Assembly: GCA_004347865.1 (NCBI GenBank)
Contig: QNUZ01000014.1
Coordinates: forward strand, 1-17,157
Reading direction: 5' to 3'
From: Archaeoglobi archaeon
GTDB lineage: Archaea > Halobacteriota > Archaeoglobi > Archaeoglobales > Archaeoglobaceae
DNA: 17,157 nt
Below, piece after piece: positions 1-6,458 of this stretch (position 1 is its first letter; each line of letters starts with the position of its first letter). The notes beneath the pieces are model-generated. The model made no database searches. It was not told the origin of the DNA and worked only from the letters and a program-made list of their open reading frames with translations. Position numbers and translations under genes: made by a program.

Positions 1-252
1 AGCAAATGCCCGCGCTGCCACTCTGAGGAAATAGTGACGAGAGGAAGACTATTAAAATGCCTCTCCTGCGGATTGGAGGCGAATAGGGACGCTGCAGGAG
101 TCCTGAACATAGGCTACCTCCACGGAGGTAGCGTTAACGGGGTGGTGGCACACCCCTTGCTTCTGAGGTGGAACGGGATGAGGTGGGAGCCTAAAAGGGC
201 TGTGAACAGCAGACCGATGATAGCCTTAGAAGCAAGAATCTCCCGGCTTTAG
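1..252 (+). CDS. tnpB: TnpB (IS200/IS605 OrfB family), C-terminal fragment cut by window edge
   Basis: The frame is open from base 1, so the gene starts outside the window. The visible 83 residues hold the TnpB zinc-ribbon end: CPRC at residues 3-6, CLSCG at about 20-24, then the ANRDAAGVLNI block, which carries the last RuvC-type acidic residue (the Asp of NRD). TnpB is an RNA-guided endonuclease encoded by IS605-type elements and is guided by an omega-RNA read from the element's right end. Its TAG stop (250-252) lies inside the right-end hairpin at 239-261, the usual arrangement for a complete element end. The tail after the zinc ribbon (residues 34-83) is ordinary for archaeal copies. No tnpA is visible, but only the 3' end is present. 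Family assignment is confident; activity cannot be judged. Confidence 0.9.
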   Translation, partial: SKCPRCHSEEIVTRGRLLKCLSCGLEANRDAAGVLNIGYLHGGSVNGVVAHPLLLRWNGMRWEPKRAVNSRPMIALEARISRL

Positions 253-268
253 CCGTGGAGAGTGTCAA
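239..268 (+). mobile_element. Right end of the left tnpB element (hairpin plus terminal motif)
   Basis: A 10-bp stem (TCTCC-CGGCT / AGCCG-GGAGA, with T256 bulged and a TT loop at 249-250) covers the tnpB stop codon. It is followed by AGTGTCA at 261-267. A hairpin with a GGCTTTAGCC core and a following G/A-rich stretch ending in GTCA is what IS200/IS605 right ends look like in archaea (family knowledge). The element boundary probably falls near 267-268, so the sequence just after it would be the flank read as omega-RNA guide. The exact boundary is inferred. Confidence 0.65.
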
Positions 269-354
269 AATCACAACTAAACCCACCTTCAGGCCAGGAC
301 GATAGAGAAGCCTATTAGCAGTTTGCTGTAGTTAGCTTCCGGTGTCTCGTGAAG

Positions 355-420
355 CTGAGTTGTCAAAACTGCGGATATGTCTGGAAGAACAGGGGGATGC
401 GGGGAAAAGAACCGCCCTAG
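355..420 (+). pseudogene. Degenerate TnpB zinc-ribbon relic
   Basis: In the same frame as the upstream tnpB but after its stop and another in-frame stop (316-318), the translation reads LSCQNCGYVWKNRGMRGKEPP and then stops. CxxCGYVxKNR matches the first half of a TnpB zinc ribbon; the second half and the ANRD block are absent. A right-end-like motif follows at 411-445. The most economical reading is the decayed 3' end of an older tnpB copy, next to which the present element now sits. The match is short, so coincidence cannot be excluded. Between 268 and 355 I see no other feature. Confidence 0.4.
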
Positions 421-445
421 GGAATTTCGCTCTTCAGGAGGTCAG
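411..445 (+). repeat. IS200/IS605 right-end-like relic, copy A
   Basis: The segment has ACCGCCCTAGGG and then, after a diverged middle, AGGAGGTCAG at 436-445. The last ten bases are identical to the end of the hairpin element at 11652-11695, and the CCGCCCT part also matches it. It lies just after the TnpB zinc-ribbon relic, as expected for the old right end of that copy. The hairpin itself has decayed. Confidence 0.5.
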
Positions 446-469
446 AATAATAAGTTGAGGCTGAAAAGC

Positions 470-479
470 TAAATTTAAT
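470..479 (+). promoter_or_regulatory. TATA box of the Trm56 gene, probable leaderless transcript
   Basis: TAAATTTAAT is centred about 26 nt before the GTG start at 499, with A/G-rich bases upstream that could be a BRE. The usual archaeal TATA-to-start-site distance would put transcription start on or next to the start codon. No Shine-Dalgarno sequence precedes the GTG, which agrees with a leaderless mRNA. Confidence 0.55.
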
Positions 480-498
480 AACTGACTCACAATTTTTT

Positions 499-1011
499 GT
501 GGAAGTCTACGTTTTGCGTTTGGGACATAGAATCGGACGAGATCATAGAGTTTCAACTCATGTTGCACTTACAGCAAGAGCATTCGGCGCAAAGGGCATA
601 TATTTCACCAAAGAGGATAAGAACTTGTTTATGAGTGTCGAAAGGGTTGTAAAGACTTGGGGTGGGGAATTCTTTATAAAAACCGCTGATTGGAAGAGGC
701 TGCTTGGGGAATTTGATGGATTGAAAGTTCACCTGACAATGTACGGAATTCCGCTCCCTGAAAAGATTGAGGAGATCAGAAAAGCCAGAAAAGTGCTTGT
801 TGTTGTTGGTGCTGAGAAAGTGCCAAGGGAGGTCTATGAGCTCTGCGATCTCAACATCTCTATAGGAACGCAGCCCCACAGTGAAGTTTCGGCTCTGGCA
901 ATTTTCTTGGACAGGGTAATCGGGCAGACATTCACTCTGACCTTTGATAATGCAAAGCTGAAGATCATTCCTAGTGAAAAGGGTAAAAAAGTTTTAAAAT
1001 TGGGTGATTAG
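499..1011 (+). CDS. trm56: tRNA (cytidine(56)-2'-O)-methyltransferase, Trm56/aTrm56 family
   Basis: The predicted protein has 170 residues, close to the usual size for aTrm56. This archaeal SPOUT-class enzyme uses S-adenosylmethionine to 2'-O-methylate C56 in the T-loop of tRNA. The opening MEVYVLRLGHRIGRDHRVSTH is the characteristic N-terminus (conserved RLGHR..RD.R..TH). The C-terminal half carries the GAEKVP, SIGTQPHSEVSALA and FLDR segments that build the SPOUT knot and the SAM pocket. The start is GTG at 499, supported by the N-terminal match and by the TATA box spacing. The stop overlaps a possible GTG start of purB (1004), so the two genes are probably cotranscribed. The family is restricted to archaea, with a few losses replaced by guide RNAs. 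Confidence 0.9.
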   Translation: MEVYVLRLGHRIGRDHRVSTHVALTARAFGAKGIYFTKEDKNLFMSVERVVKTWGGEFFIKTADWKRLLGEFDGLKVHLTMYGIPLPEKIEEIRKARKVLVVVGAEKVPREVYELCDLNISIGTQPHSEVSALAIFLDRVIGQTFTLTFDNAKLKIIPSEKGKKVLKLGD

Positions 1012-1018
1012 TAGGCCT

Positions 1019-2356
1019 ATGATCCATCCGATCGAGTACCGCTACGGAACAAAGGAAATGAAGCGGATTTGGAGCGAGGAAAGCAAGATAAAGAGAATGA
1101 TTTGGGTTGAAGTTGCCCTTTTAAAGGCTCTTGCAAAAAAGGGGTACCTGAATTTTGAAGAGGTAGAAAATGTCCGGAAGCGTGCAATTAAGATTAACCC
1201 TGGAAGAGTTAAAGAGATAGAGGAGGAAATCAGGCACGATATTATGGCCTTGGTAAAGGCGATGAGCGAAGTTTCAGATTGCAGGTGGATTCATTTCGGG
1301 GCAACATCTAATGACATCATTGACACCGCTACCGCGACGCAGTTAAGGGATAGCGTCCTGATTTTCGAGGAGAAGATCAGAAAATTGGCTTTGCTCCTGG
1401 TGGAGAAGGCTATTGAATACAAAGAGGTTGTTTGTCTCGGAAGGACACATGGACAGGCCGCTTTACCCACTACTTATGGTTTCAGATTCGCTGTTTGGGC
1501 TTCGGAGGTTGCGAGGCATTTTGTAAGGCTCAGGCAGATTAAGGAGAGGCTTTTGGTTGGAAAGATGAGCGGAGCGGTTGGAACTCAGGCTGCTTTTGGA
1601 AAAGACGGTTTTGAAATAGAAAACGAGGTAATGAGGTTGTTGAACCTGAAGCCGGCAATTATATCGACGCAGGTAATACCCAGGGATATTTACTGTGAGT
1701 ATATCGAATTTCTCGCAAATTTGGCAACTACTTTAGAGAAAATAGCTCTTAATATAAGAATTCTGCAGAGGGCAGAAGTTGCCGAGCTGATGGAGAAATT
1801 TGAGACAAGACAAGTTGGAAGTTCTACAATGCCGCATAAGAGAAATCCTATCGACAGCGAAAACGTTTGCGGTCTTGCGAGAGTTGTACGAGGCTTTGTG
1901 GAGCCGCAACATCAGTCTGCCATACTGTGGGAAGAGAGAGATCTTACTAACTCTTCAGCAGAAAGAATAACCCTGCTGGAAGCCACGATTCTGGCCGACC
2001 ACATATTAACCAGGCTTATTAAGATTGTTTCAGGCATTGCCATAGATCTTGAAAACGTTAAGAAGAATCTGGAGGCCCAAAGGGGACTGAATCTCAGTGA
2101 AGCGGTGATGATAGAGCTGACCAAGAGGGGCGTTGACAGACAGGAAGCGCACGAAATTCTGAGAATAGCTTCTCTGAGGGCATACGCAAATAAAAGTTTA
2201 TTGCTGGAAGAACTTTTGAAAGAAGAGCGGGTGCTCAGATACTTAAGAAAAGAGGAACTCGCTGAACTCCTAAAGCCTGAAAAATACTTGGGAACGGCTT
2301 TAGATAGGGTCGAAAAGGTAGTAGAATGGGTGAAAAGAGCTGTTAATGAGGGCTGA
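1019..2356 (+). CDS. purB: Adenylosuccinate lyase
   Basis: The 445-residue product is a full-length member of the fumarase/aspartase superfamily. It cleaves adenylosuccinate to AMP and SAICAR to AICAR, both with fumarate release, in purine synthesis. Visible motifs in order are HFGATSNDIIDTA (92-104), GRTHGQAALPTTYG (141-154, with the general-acid-region His144), and the superfamily signature GSSTMPHKRNPIDS (267-280) with the catalytic serine loop. A GTG at 1004 in the same frame would give five more residues. ATG at 1019 is preferred because MIHPIEYRYG is the usual start and because GGTGATT (1002-1008) gives a Shine-Dalgarno site ten bases upstream. The 3' end overlaps the next gene by 11 nt, indicating an operon with trm56 and the regulator. 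Confidence 0.95.
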   Translation: MIHPIEYRYGTKEMKRIWSEESKIKRMIWVEVALLKALAKKGYLNFEEVENVRKRAIKINPGRVKEIEEEIRHDIMALVKAMSEVSDCRWIHFGATSNDIIDTATATQLRDSVLIFEEKIRKLALLLVEKAIEYKEVVCLGRTHGQAALPTTYGFRFAVWASEVARHFVRLRQIKERLLVGKMSGAVGTQAAFGKDGFEIENEVMRLLNLKPAIISTQVIPRDIYCEYIEFLANLATTLEKIALNIRILQRAEVAELMEKFETRQVGSSTMPHKRNPIDSENVCGLARVVRGFVEPQHQSAILWEERDLTNSSAERITLLEATILADHILTRLIKIVSGIAIDLENVKKNLEAQRGLNLSEAVMIELTKRGVDRQEAHEILRIASLRAYANKSLLLEELLKEERVLRYLRKEELAELLKPEKYLGTALDRVEKVVEWVKRAVNEG

Positions 2357-3272
2357 GGAAAGGATCTTATCTCTTTTGGAGGCTTCGAAGAACAGAGGAG
2401 AACTTCAGAGCGAAATAGCAAGGAAACTGAATTTGTCGAAGTCTACAGTTTCTGAAATTCTATCTGTTCTGGAAGAAAAAAAGGCCGTGATTAGAGCAGA
2501 GATCTCTCCGAAGTCATATCGAGTCTGGCTCACGAAGTACTATCCTCAGCCCATTCCAGGGGTTATGAGGATCGGCGTTCTGAAGGCGAGTGAATATGTA
2601 AAGGTTGTTTCTGCCGGAAAAAAGGTCGGTGCAATCTTTAGAATCTACAGAAATGGCATAGAGGCGACAAAGGATCTGGTTCAGGGAGTAATAGATGTTG
2701 TTGCAAGCCCTCTAATTACTCAGGTCTTTTTTGGCGTTCTGATGAAAAATATAAAGATTTTCAGGGCTGTTGCAATGAACGGGAGCGGTGTAGCTTTTTC
2801 TGTTGGAAAAGGCTTTGGGTGCTCGGAATTCTCAACGATGGAGAGAATACTGAGAAAGTTTATGAAGGCTAAAGGTATACATGAAAGAATAAAATTTTTC
2901 GATTCGCCTGAGGATATGATTGCAGAGCTCCCGAATTTGTACGGAATAGCCATATGGGAACCGTATCTATCTATCTTGGATTCAGTAGAGCACTTTGATT
3001 CTGTTCTCGGTGACTTTGTATGTTGTTCTCTTGCGGTGAACGAGGAGTTTTTGGAGGTTAACAGGATCCTTTTTGACGAATTTTTGGAAAAATATGATAA
3101 TTCCAGCCCGAAAGAAGGAGTCGAACCTCTAGCTGAGCTTACGGGCTTCTCAAAAGATCTAGTAGCCAGGTCTCTTTCGAGCTATGAATTTGAAGTTGGC
3201 TTTGAGGAACTTAAAAAAGACATCGAAGAGTTAAGATTTGGCGGAATTGAAGAAATCCTTAGCTTTTATTAG
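2346..3272 (+). CDS. HTH regulator fused to a periplasmic-binding-protein-like (NMT1/SsuA-like) domain
   Basis: The protein has 308 residues. Residues 1-60 form a winged helix-turn-helix of MarR/Lrp type (ILSLLEASKNRGELQSEIAR, then LSKSTVSEILSVLEEKKAVIR). After a short linker, residues 74-250 resemble a solute-binding fold: MRIGVLKASEY, the IEATKDLVQGVIDVVASPL segment where NMT1-like proteins scan for ligand, and IAIWEPY, a typical hinge/C-lobe motif. The last ~60 residues are helical and charged. There is no signal peptide or membrane segment, so it should be cytoplasmic, sensing a small ligand and binding DNA. This is LysR-like logic built from a different HTH. It overlaps purB by 11 nt, and its 3' end overlaps convergent pyrE by 42 nt. 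The ligand is unknown; purine or pyrimidine intermediates are suggested only by position. Confidence 0.6.
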   Translation: MRAEERILSLLEASKNRGELQSEIARKLNLSKSTVSEILSVLEEKKAVIRAEISPKSYRVWLTKYYPQPIPGVMRIGVLKASEYVKVVSAGKKVGAIFRIYRNGIEATKDLVQGVIDVVASPLITQVFFGVLMKNIKIFRAVAMNGSGVAFSVGKGFGCSEFSTMERILRKFMKAKGIHERIKFFDSPEDMIAELPNLYGIAIWEPYLSILDSVEHFDSVLGDFVCCSLAVNEEFLEVNRILFDEFLEKYDNSSPKEGVEPLAELTGFSKDLVARSLSSYEFEVGFEELKKDIEELRFGGIEEILSFY

Positions 3273-3752
3273 ATCACTGAGCTTTAAGACGCTCTCGAAC
3301 TCGAGCCCCGATTCTTCTCTGTCAACAACAGCAACAATCGTTGCAACTACCCCTCCTTTTCTCTTCACCCTTTCAGCCACGGAAAGGGCTGATTTGCCTG
3401 TAGTGATTACATCTTCAACAATTGCAACCCTTTCTCCCTTCTTGATCTCTCCTATCATATCACCGCCAACTCCATAGCTTTTCTGTTCCTTTCTAAAAAT
3501 AACAAGGGGCTTTTTTGTTTTTAAGGACACAGCAGTAGCAATTGGAACCCCTCCAAGCTCGATACAGGCAATTTTATCAAATTCATACCTCTTTAGGATA
3601 TCCACTATTCTATCTGAGATCATTTCCAGGATATCCGGATAAGTGATTGCGATCTTTATATCCACGTAAACATTGCTTTTCTTCCCCGAAGATAAAATGA
3701 AATCTCCAAACTTTAGTGCTCCGACTTCTATTAATCTTTCCAAAAGCTTCAC
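3231..3752 (-). CDS. pyrE: Orotate phosphoribosyltransferase
   Basis: The enzyme joins orotate to PRPP to make OMP in pyrimidine synthesis. The protein has 173 residues, a normal archaeal length. It shows the N-terminal LKFGDFILSSGKKSNVYVDIK substrate block, IELGGVPIATAVS, the IFRKEQKSYGVGG flexible-loop region, and the PRPP-binding motif VAIVEDVITTGKSA at about 109-122. Two tandem GTG codons (3755 and 3752) could start translation. An AGGAGGTG Shine-Dalgarno site lies two bases before the first and five before the second, so 3752 is preferred. The gene start overlaps the carS stop and it is the last gene of the usp-leuD-DUF1284-carS-pyrE operon. Its 3' end overlaps the convergent regulator gene by 42 nt, so simultaneous transcription could interfere. 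Confidence 0.93.
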   Translation of the reverse strand: MKLLERLIEVGALKFGDFILSSGKKSNVYVDIKIAITYPDILEMISDRIVDILKRYEFDKIACIELGGVPIATAVSLKTKKPLVIFRKEQKSYGVGGDMIGEIKKGERVAIVEDVITTGKSALSVAERVKRKGGVVATIVAVVDREESGLEFESVLKLSDLIKAKDFFNSAKS

Positions 3753-4288
3753 CACGGCACCTCCTTGAGTTTAAGCTTGAAGGCCAGCAAGTTCACAAAA
3801 AGATGTAGTAGTGGAGTTATTACTATTGCTATCGCTATTTCAGTTATTCCAAAGAGCTTCCAAAAGGCCCTTGTGAGGCTTGCAAATGCGAGTGCAAATA
3901 AAAGGAAACTGAGCTGGTCGACTAAGGGAAAACTTCTGCCTCTCTCGAATCCGAACCTCCTTTTCACAAAGCTTCCAGCTGCATCTCCTAGCATCGAGCC
4001 GAATGAAAAGGCCAAAGTTAAACAGAAAAATTCGTTGTAGGGTAGTGCAGATAGTATCTTCACGCCTGTTTGTATCTCTATAACTCTTTGAAGGTTTGCA
4101 GTCAGAATACCTCCCAGAATCCCCCCAAAAAAGCCCGAAAAAGTTTTACCATCCCCTAAGATTCTCCTACCGTCTAGGAATTTCCTGCCAAAGTCCATTG
4201 GCTTAAAACCCCCAAGTATGACAGCGAAATTGTTGGGGGTATAAGCAGGCAGCAGGACCCATATCACCTTTAGCAAGACCTCAAACAT
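3749..4288 (-). CDS. carS: CDP-archaeol synthase (CTP:2,3-di-O-geranylgeranyl-sn-glycero-1-phosphate cytidylyltransferase)
   Basis: CarS (formerly DUF46) activates the unsaturated archaetidic acid with CTP for polar-head attachment in archaeal ether-lipid synthesis. The 179-residue membrane protein begins with a hydrophobic segment running into LLPAYTPNNFAVI. It has the conserved RRILGDGKTFSGFFGG motif and then SMLGDAAGSFVKRRFGFERG followed by LVDQLSF, the family's cytosolic catalytic loops, and ends with two hydrophobic helices. I count about five membrane segments. An upstream in-frame ATG would add 12 residues, but ATG at 4288 fits the family start (M-hydrophobic-LLPAY.PN) and overlaps the DUF1284 stop by 8 nt (ATGTTTGA), suggesting translational coupling. 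It lies between DUF1284 and pyrE; coupling of lipid and pyrimidine (CTP) supply is a plausible but unproven reason. Confidence 0.9.
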   Translation of the reverse strand: MFEVLLKVIWVLLPAYTPNNFAVILGGFKPMDFGRKFLDGRRILGDGKTFSGFFGGILGGILTANLQRVIEIQTGVKILSALPYNEFFCLTLAFSFGSMLGDAAGSFVKRRFGFERGRSFPLVDQLSFLLFALAFASLTRAFWKLFGITEIAIAIVITPLLHLFVNLLAFKLKLKEVPW

Positions 4289-4640
4289 TACAGGCACCCT
4301 GCCACTCGCAATTTTTGCAGGCAAAATCCTTCCATTCTTCGATTATTTCTTTGATTTTGTTTCTTAGATCATCCCATTTGATCCTTTTACCGACCTTTAA
4401 GCCCAGTTTTTTCAATGCGAATTCGTCTAGCGTTCTAACCTCTTTTTCCGAGCCGGAGGAATAGTTGCAGAAACCTTTGTTGTATGGGCAGGCCTTGCAT
4501 ACGTCGTCAATGTCATCGACGACCTCCACCACTGAAATGCTACTCAGTATCCGAGTTAGATTATCCCGAAACTTTTCGTCGTAGTCGTATCCTTTAAAGA
4601 AGTGTAGACATATCAGATGGTGCCCTCTGAGTCTGTGCAT
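4281..4640 (-). CDS. DUF1284 family protein, cysteine-rich, likely metal/Fe-S binding
   Basis: The 119-residue product begins MHRLRGHHLICLHFFKGYDY, the RGHHLxCLxxFxG block that defines DUF1284. It has VCKACPYNKGFCNY in the middle and ends ACKNCEWQGACNV. The two cysteine groups (CxxC-x6-C and CxxC-x5-C) plus the HH pair look like iron-sulfur or zinc ligands, as suggested for this family of unknown function found in archaea and anaerobic bacteria. It is small and soluble, with no membrane segment. A 32-nt gap containing a run of seven T's on the coding strand separates it from leuD, and no clear Shine-Dalgarno site precedes the ATG. It may therefore be partly transcribed from its own start while still being read through from usp-leuD. 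It overlaps carS by 8 nt. Confidence 0.75.
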   Translation of the reverse strand: MHRLRGHHLICLHFFKGYDYDEKFRDNLTRILSSISVVEVVDDIDDVCKACPYNKGFCNYSSGSEKEVRTLDEFALKKLGLKVGKRIKWDDLRNKIKEIIEEWKDFACKNCEWQGACNV

Positions 4641-4672
4641 ACTCGGACTCTTCGGATAGTTAAAAAAACTTC

Positions 4673-5167
4673 CTAGTCTAATTCGATGTCTCCGTGTTTC
4701 TTGACGTAGTTTACAAGCCCCCCCTCATTTAAAATCTTTATCATGATCTCTGGCAGGCTTTTAGCTCTTATTTCACCCCTTTCTGTGTATATCGTGCCCT
4801 TGAGTAGATCCACTTCTATTTCTTCTCCGTCCCTTATCTCATCGGTTGGTGCTATGAGAAGAGGAAGTCCAATGTTAATAGCATTTCGGTAGAAGATTCT
4901 TGCGAATGATTTTGCAATCACTGCACTCACACCAGCAATCTTTAAGGCCAAAGGTGCGTGCTCCCTGCTGCTACCCATTCCGAAGTTTTTACCTGCAACT
5001 ATGAAGTCTCCAGGCTTGAATTTTTTCATAAAATCTGGATCGGCATCCTCCATTATGTGTTTTGCGAGTTCTGGCATGTTGCTTCGAAGATGGTAGTATC
5101 TTCCCGGGGTTATGTGATCCGTTGAAATGTCATCTCCGAATTTCCAGGCTTTTCCTTTGAGCCTCAT
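4673..5167 (-). CDS. leuD: Aconitase-superfamily small (swivel) subunit, LeuD-like
   Basis: This is a 164-residue small subunit of a two-subunit isopropylmalate isomerase-type hydro-lyase. It shows the N-terminal GDDISTDHITPGRY block (11-24), the AGKNFGMGSSREHAPLALK active-site loop (58-76, with the substrate-binding SSREH), and AVIAKSFARIFYRNAINIGLP. The partner large subunit, which holds the 4Fe-4S cluster, is not in the window. Residues after the ITPGRY motif read YHLRS, the loop where archaeal LeuD and homoaconitase (HacB) paralogues differ. This sequence does not clearly match the loops I recall for either, so leucine pathway, homoaconitate or another hydroxyacid are all possible. ATG at 5167 overlaps the usp stop (ATGA), so translation is probably coupled. 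Confidence 0.85.
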   Translation of the reverse strand: MRLKGKAWKFGDDISTDHITPGRYYHLRSNMPELAKHIMEDADPDFMKKFKPGDFIVAGKNFGMGSSREHAPLALKIAGVSAVIAKSFARIFYRNAINIGLPLLIAPTDEIRDGEEIEVDLLKGTIYTERGEIRAKSLPEIMIKILNEGGLVNYVKKHGDIELD

Positions 5168-6027
5168 AATTTTGGAGCCTTCGTTACGAATACCGGCACA
5201 TCGCTAATCCTTATAACCGGGTCCGAAACGCTTCCACCTATGAGGGATCTTGGAAAGCCCAACCCGCGGGATCCGAGGAATATGCTTGTAGCTTTCGTCT
5301 CCGCTTGCTTTTCTAATATCAACTTTGCGGGCAGTCCGCGTGGTTTTAAGTCGGTCACTTTTAGGCCTTTTGCTTTCAAATCTTCCGCAATCGGCTTTAG
5401 GTCATCTTTCGCACATTTCTCGTCCGTGTCAACATGAAGTAGAATTATCTCTCCTCCCGTTCTCTTTGCGATCTCGCTTGCGTACTTCAAGGCCATCTCG
5501 GAAGGTTTTGAAAAATCAAAAGCTACAAGAATTCTCGCAAAAAGTTTATCGCATGGCTTGTAACATTTTACGCCATCTTCCAGAATTTCGGTTCTTGATT
5601 TGAAAATATAGACGGGAATTTCTGACTTTCTGGCAACTCCTTCCGACACGCTGCCCAAGAGTATCTCTTTGAATACACCTCTTCCCCTTGCGCCAATTGC
5701 TATAAAGTCGTAGGACTTTGAATGCTTTACTATCTCGTTAACGGGATTTCCGGATGGGAAGGGCTTGATTACCTTGGCCCTTAAATCGGCTTTTTCGATC
5801 TTTTCGAGAATCTTTGGAATTTCATCTTCGGCCCTCTTTTCTTCGAGTTCTATGTATCTTTCTAGATCAAATCCGCCACTAACCGAGCTCAGTTTTGCTG
5901 TGTTCACCACAAAAAGAACAGTGACTTCCTTAACCCCGGCATTTTTCAGGTCCTCAAGAAACTCGGCTACAATCATGCTGTAGGGGGAGAAATCTGTTGG
6001 AAATAGCATCTTTTCAAGCGATACCAT
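5164..6027 (-). CDS. Tandem universal stress protein (two UspA domains)
   Basis: The protein has 287 residues with two Usp domains: about 5-142 (MLFPTDFSPYS start, ending IPVYIF) and 164-282 (RILVAFDFSKPSE start, ending VPVFV). Both keep the ATP-binding signature: GARGRG at 112-117 followed by LGSVS, and GSRGLG at 252-257 followed by GGSVS. ATP-binding Usp proteins are cytoplasmic and are thought to act in stress or energy signalling. The linker has CYKPCD, a possible redox or metal pair. A TTG at 6039 could add four residues, but ATG at 6027 lies about 26 nt from the centre of the shared TATA element, matching leaderless initiation. It is the first gene of the minus-strand operon that runs to pyrE. 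Confidence 0.88.
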   Translation of the reverse strand: MVSLEKMLFPTDFSPYSMIVAEFLEDLKNAGVKEVTVLFVVNTAKLSSVSGGFDLERYIELEEKRAEDEIPKILEKIEKADLRAKVIKPFPSGNPVNEIVKHSKSYDFIAIGARGRGVFKEILLGSVSEGVARKSEIPVYIFKSRTEILEDGVKCYKPCDKLFARILVAFDFSKPSEMALKYASEIAKRTGGEIILLHVDTDEKCAKDDLKPIAEDLKAKGLKVTDLKPRGLPAKLILEKQAETKATSIFLGSRGLGFPRSLIGGSVSDPVIRISDVPVFVTKAPKL

Positions 6028-6046
6028 GTTTTCGGCCAAGTAGCAA

Positions 6047-6060
6047 TGCTTATAAACATT
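6047..6060. promoter_or_regulatory. Shared near-palindromic TATA element for usp and rps6e
   Basis: TGCTTATAAACATT reads as AATGTTTATAAGCA on the other strand, so a TATA box is present in both orientations. Its centre (about 6053) is about 26 nt from the usp ATG (6027, minus strand) and about 25 nt from the rps6e ATG (6078, plus strand). Both genes would then be leaderless from one site. Neither start codon has a Shine-Dalgarno sequence, which supports the reading. Confidence 0.6.
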
Positions 6061-6077
6061 TCGAAAAACGCATCGGC

Positions 6078-6458
6078 ATGGAATTTAAAGTCGTTGTCTC
6101 AGATCCAAAAACAGGCAGAGCTTATCAGAAAACAGTTAGCGGAGCAAATGCGAACAGATTGGTAGGGAAGCAGATAGGGGATATAATCAGTGGGACAATA
6201 CTAGATCTTCCACCTGATTACGAACTTCAGATAACCGGAGGTTCGGACAAAGATGGTTTTCCAATGCGTCCGGATATACCCGGTCCAACTAGGAAGAAAA
6301 TTTTGGTTTCAGGCGGAATTGGATTCAGACCAAAGGAGAGAGGATTGAGGAAGAGGAAGATCATGAGGGGCAGGGTAATATCGAAGGACATTCTTCAAAT
6401 CAACGTGAAGGTTGTGAAACACGGAAAAGTCCCACTCGAAGAGATCCTAAAGAAGTAG
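6078..6458 (+). CDS. rps6e: Small ribosomal subunit protein S6e (eS6)
   Basis: The product has 126 residues, the archaeal size (the eukaryotic protein is longer). Its start, MEFKVVVSDPKTGRAYQKTV, and the core blocks ANANRLVGKQIGD, ELQITGGSDKDGFPMRPD, RKKILVSGGIGFRP and KERGLRKRKIMRGRVIS are diagnostic. It is a structural component of the 30S subunit. The frame is open 27 codons further upstream, but those residues do not match the family and overlap the usp start. ATG 6078 fits both the homologous N-terminus and the TATA spacing (leaderless). It ends directly against the methyltransferase ATG, with no gap. Confidence 0.96.
   Translation: MEFKVVVSDPKTGRAYQKTVSGANANRLVGKQIGDIISGTILDLPPDYELQITGGSDKDGFPMRPDIPGPTRKKILVSGGIGFRPKERGLRKRKIMRGRVISKDILQINVKVVKHGKVPLEEILKK

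Noticed and set aside
1912..2421. 169-codon open frame on the minus strand across the purB end
   Set aside because: It overlaps purB and the regulator start on the other strand and is serine-rich with no motif; a compositional shadow.
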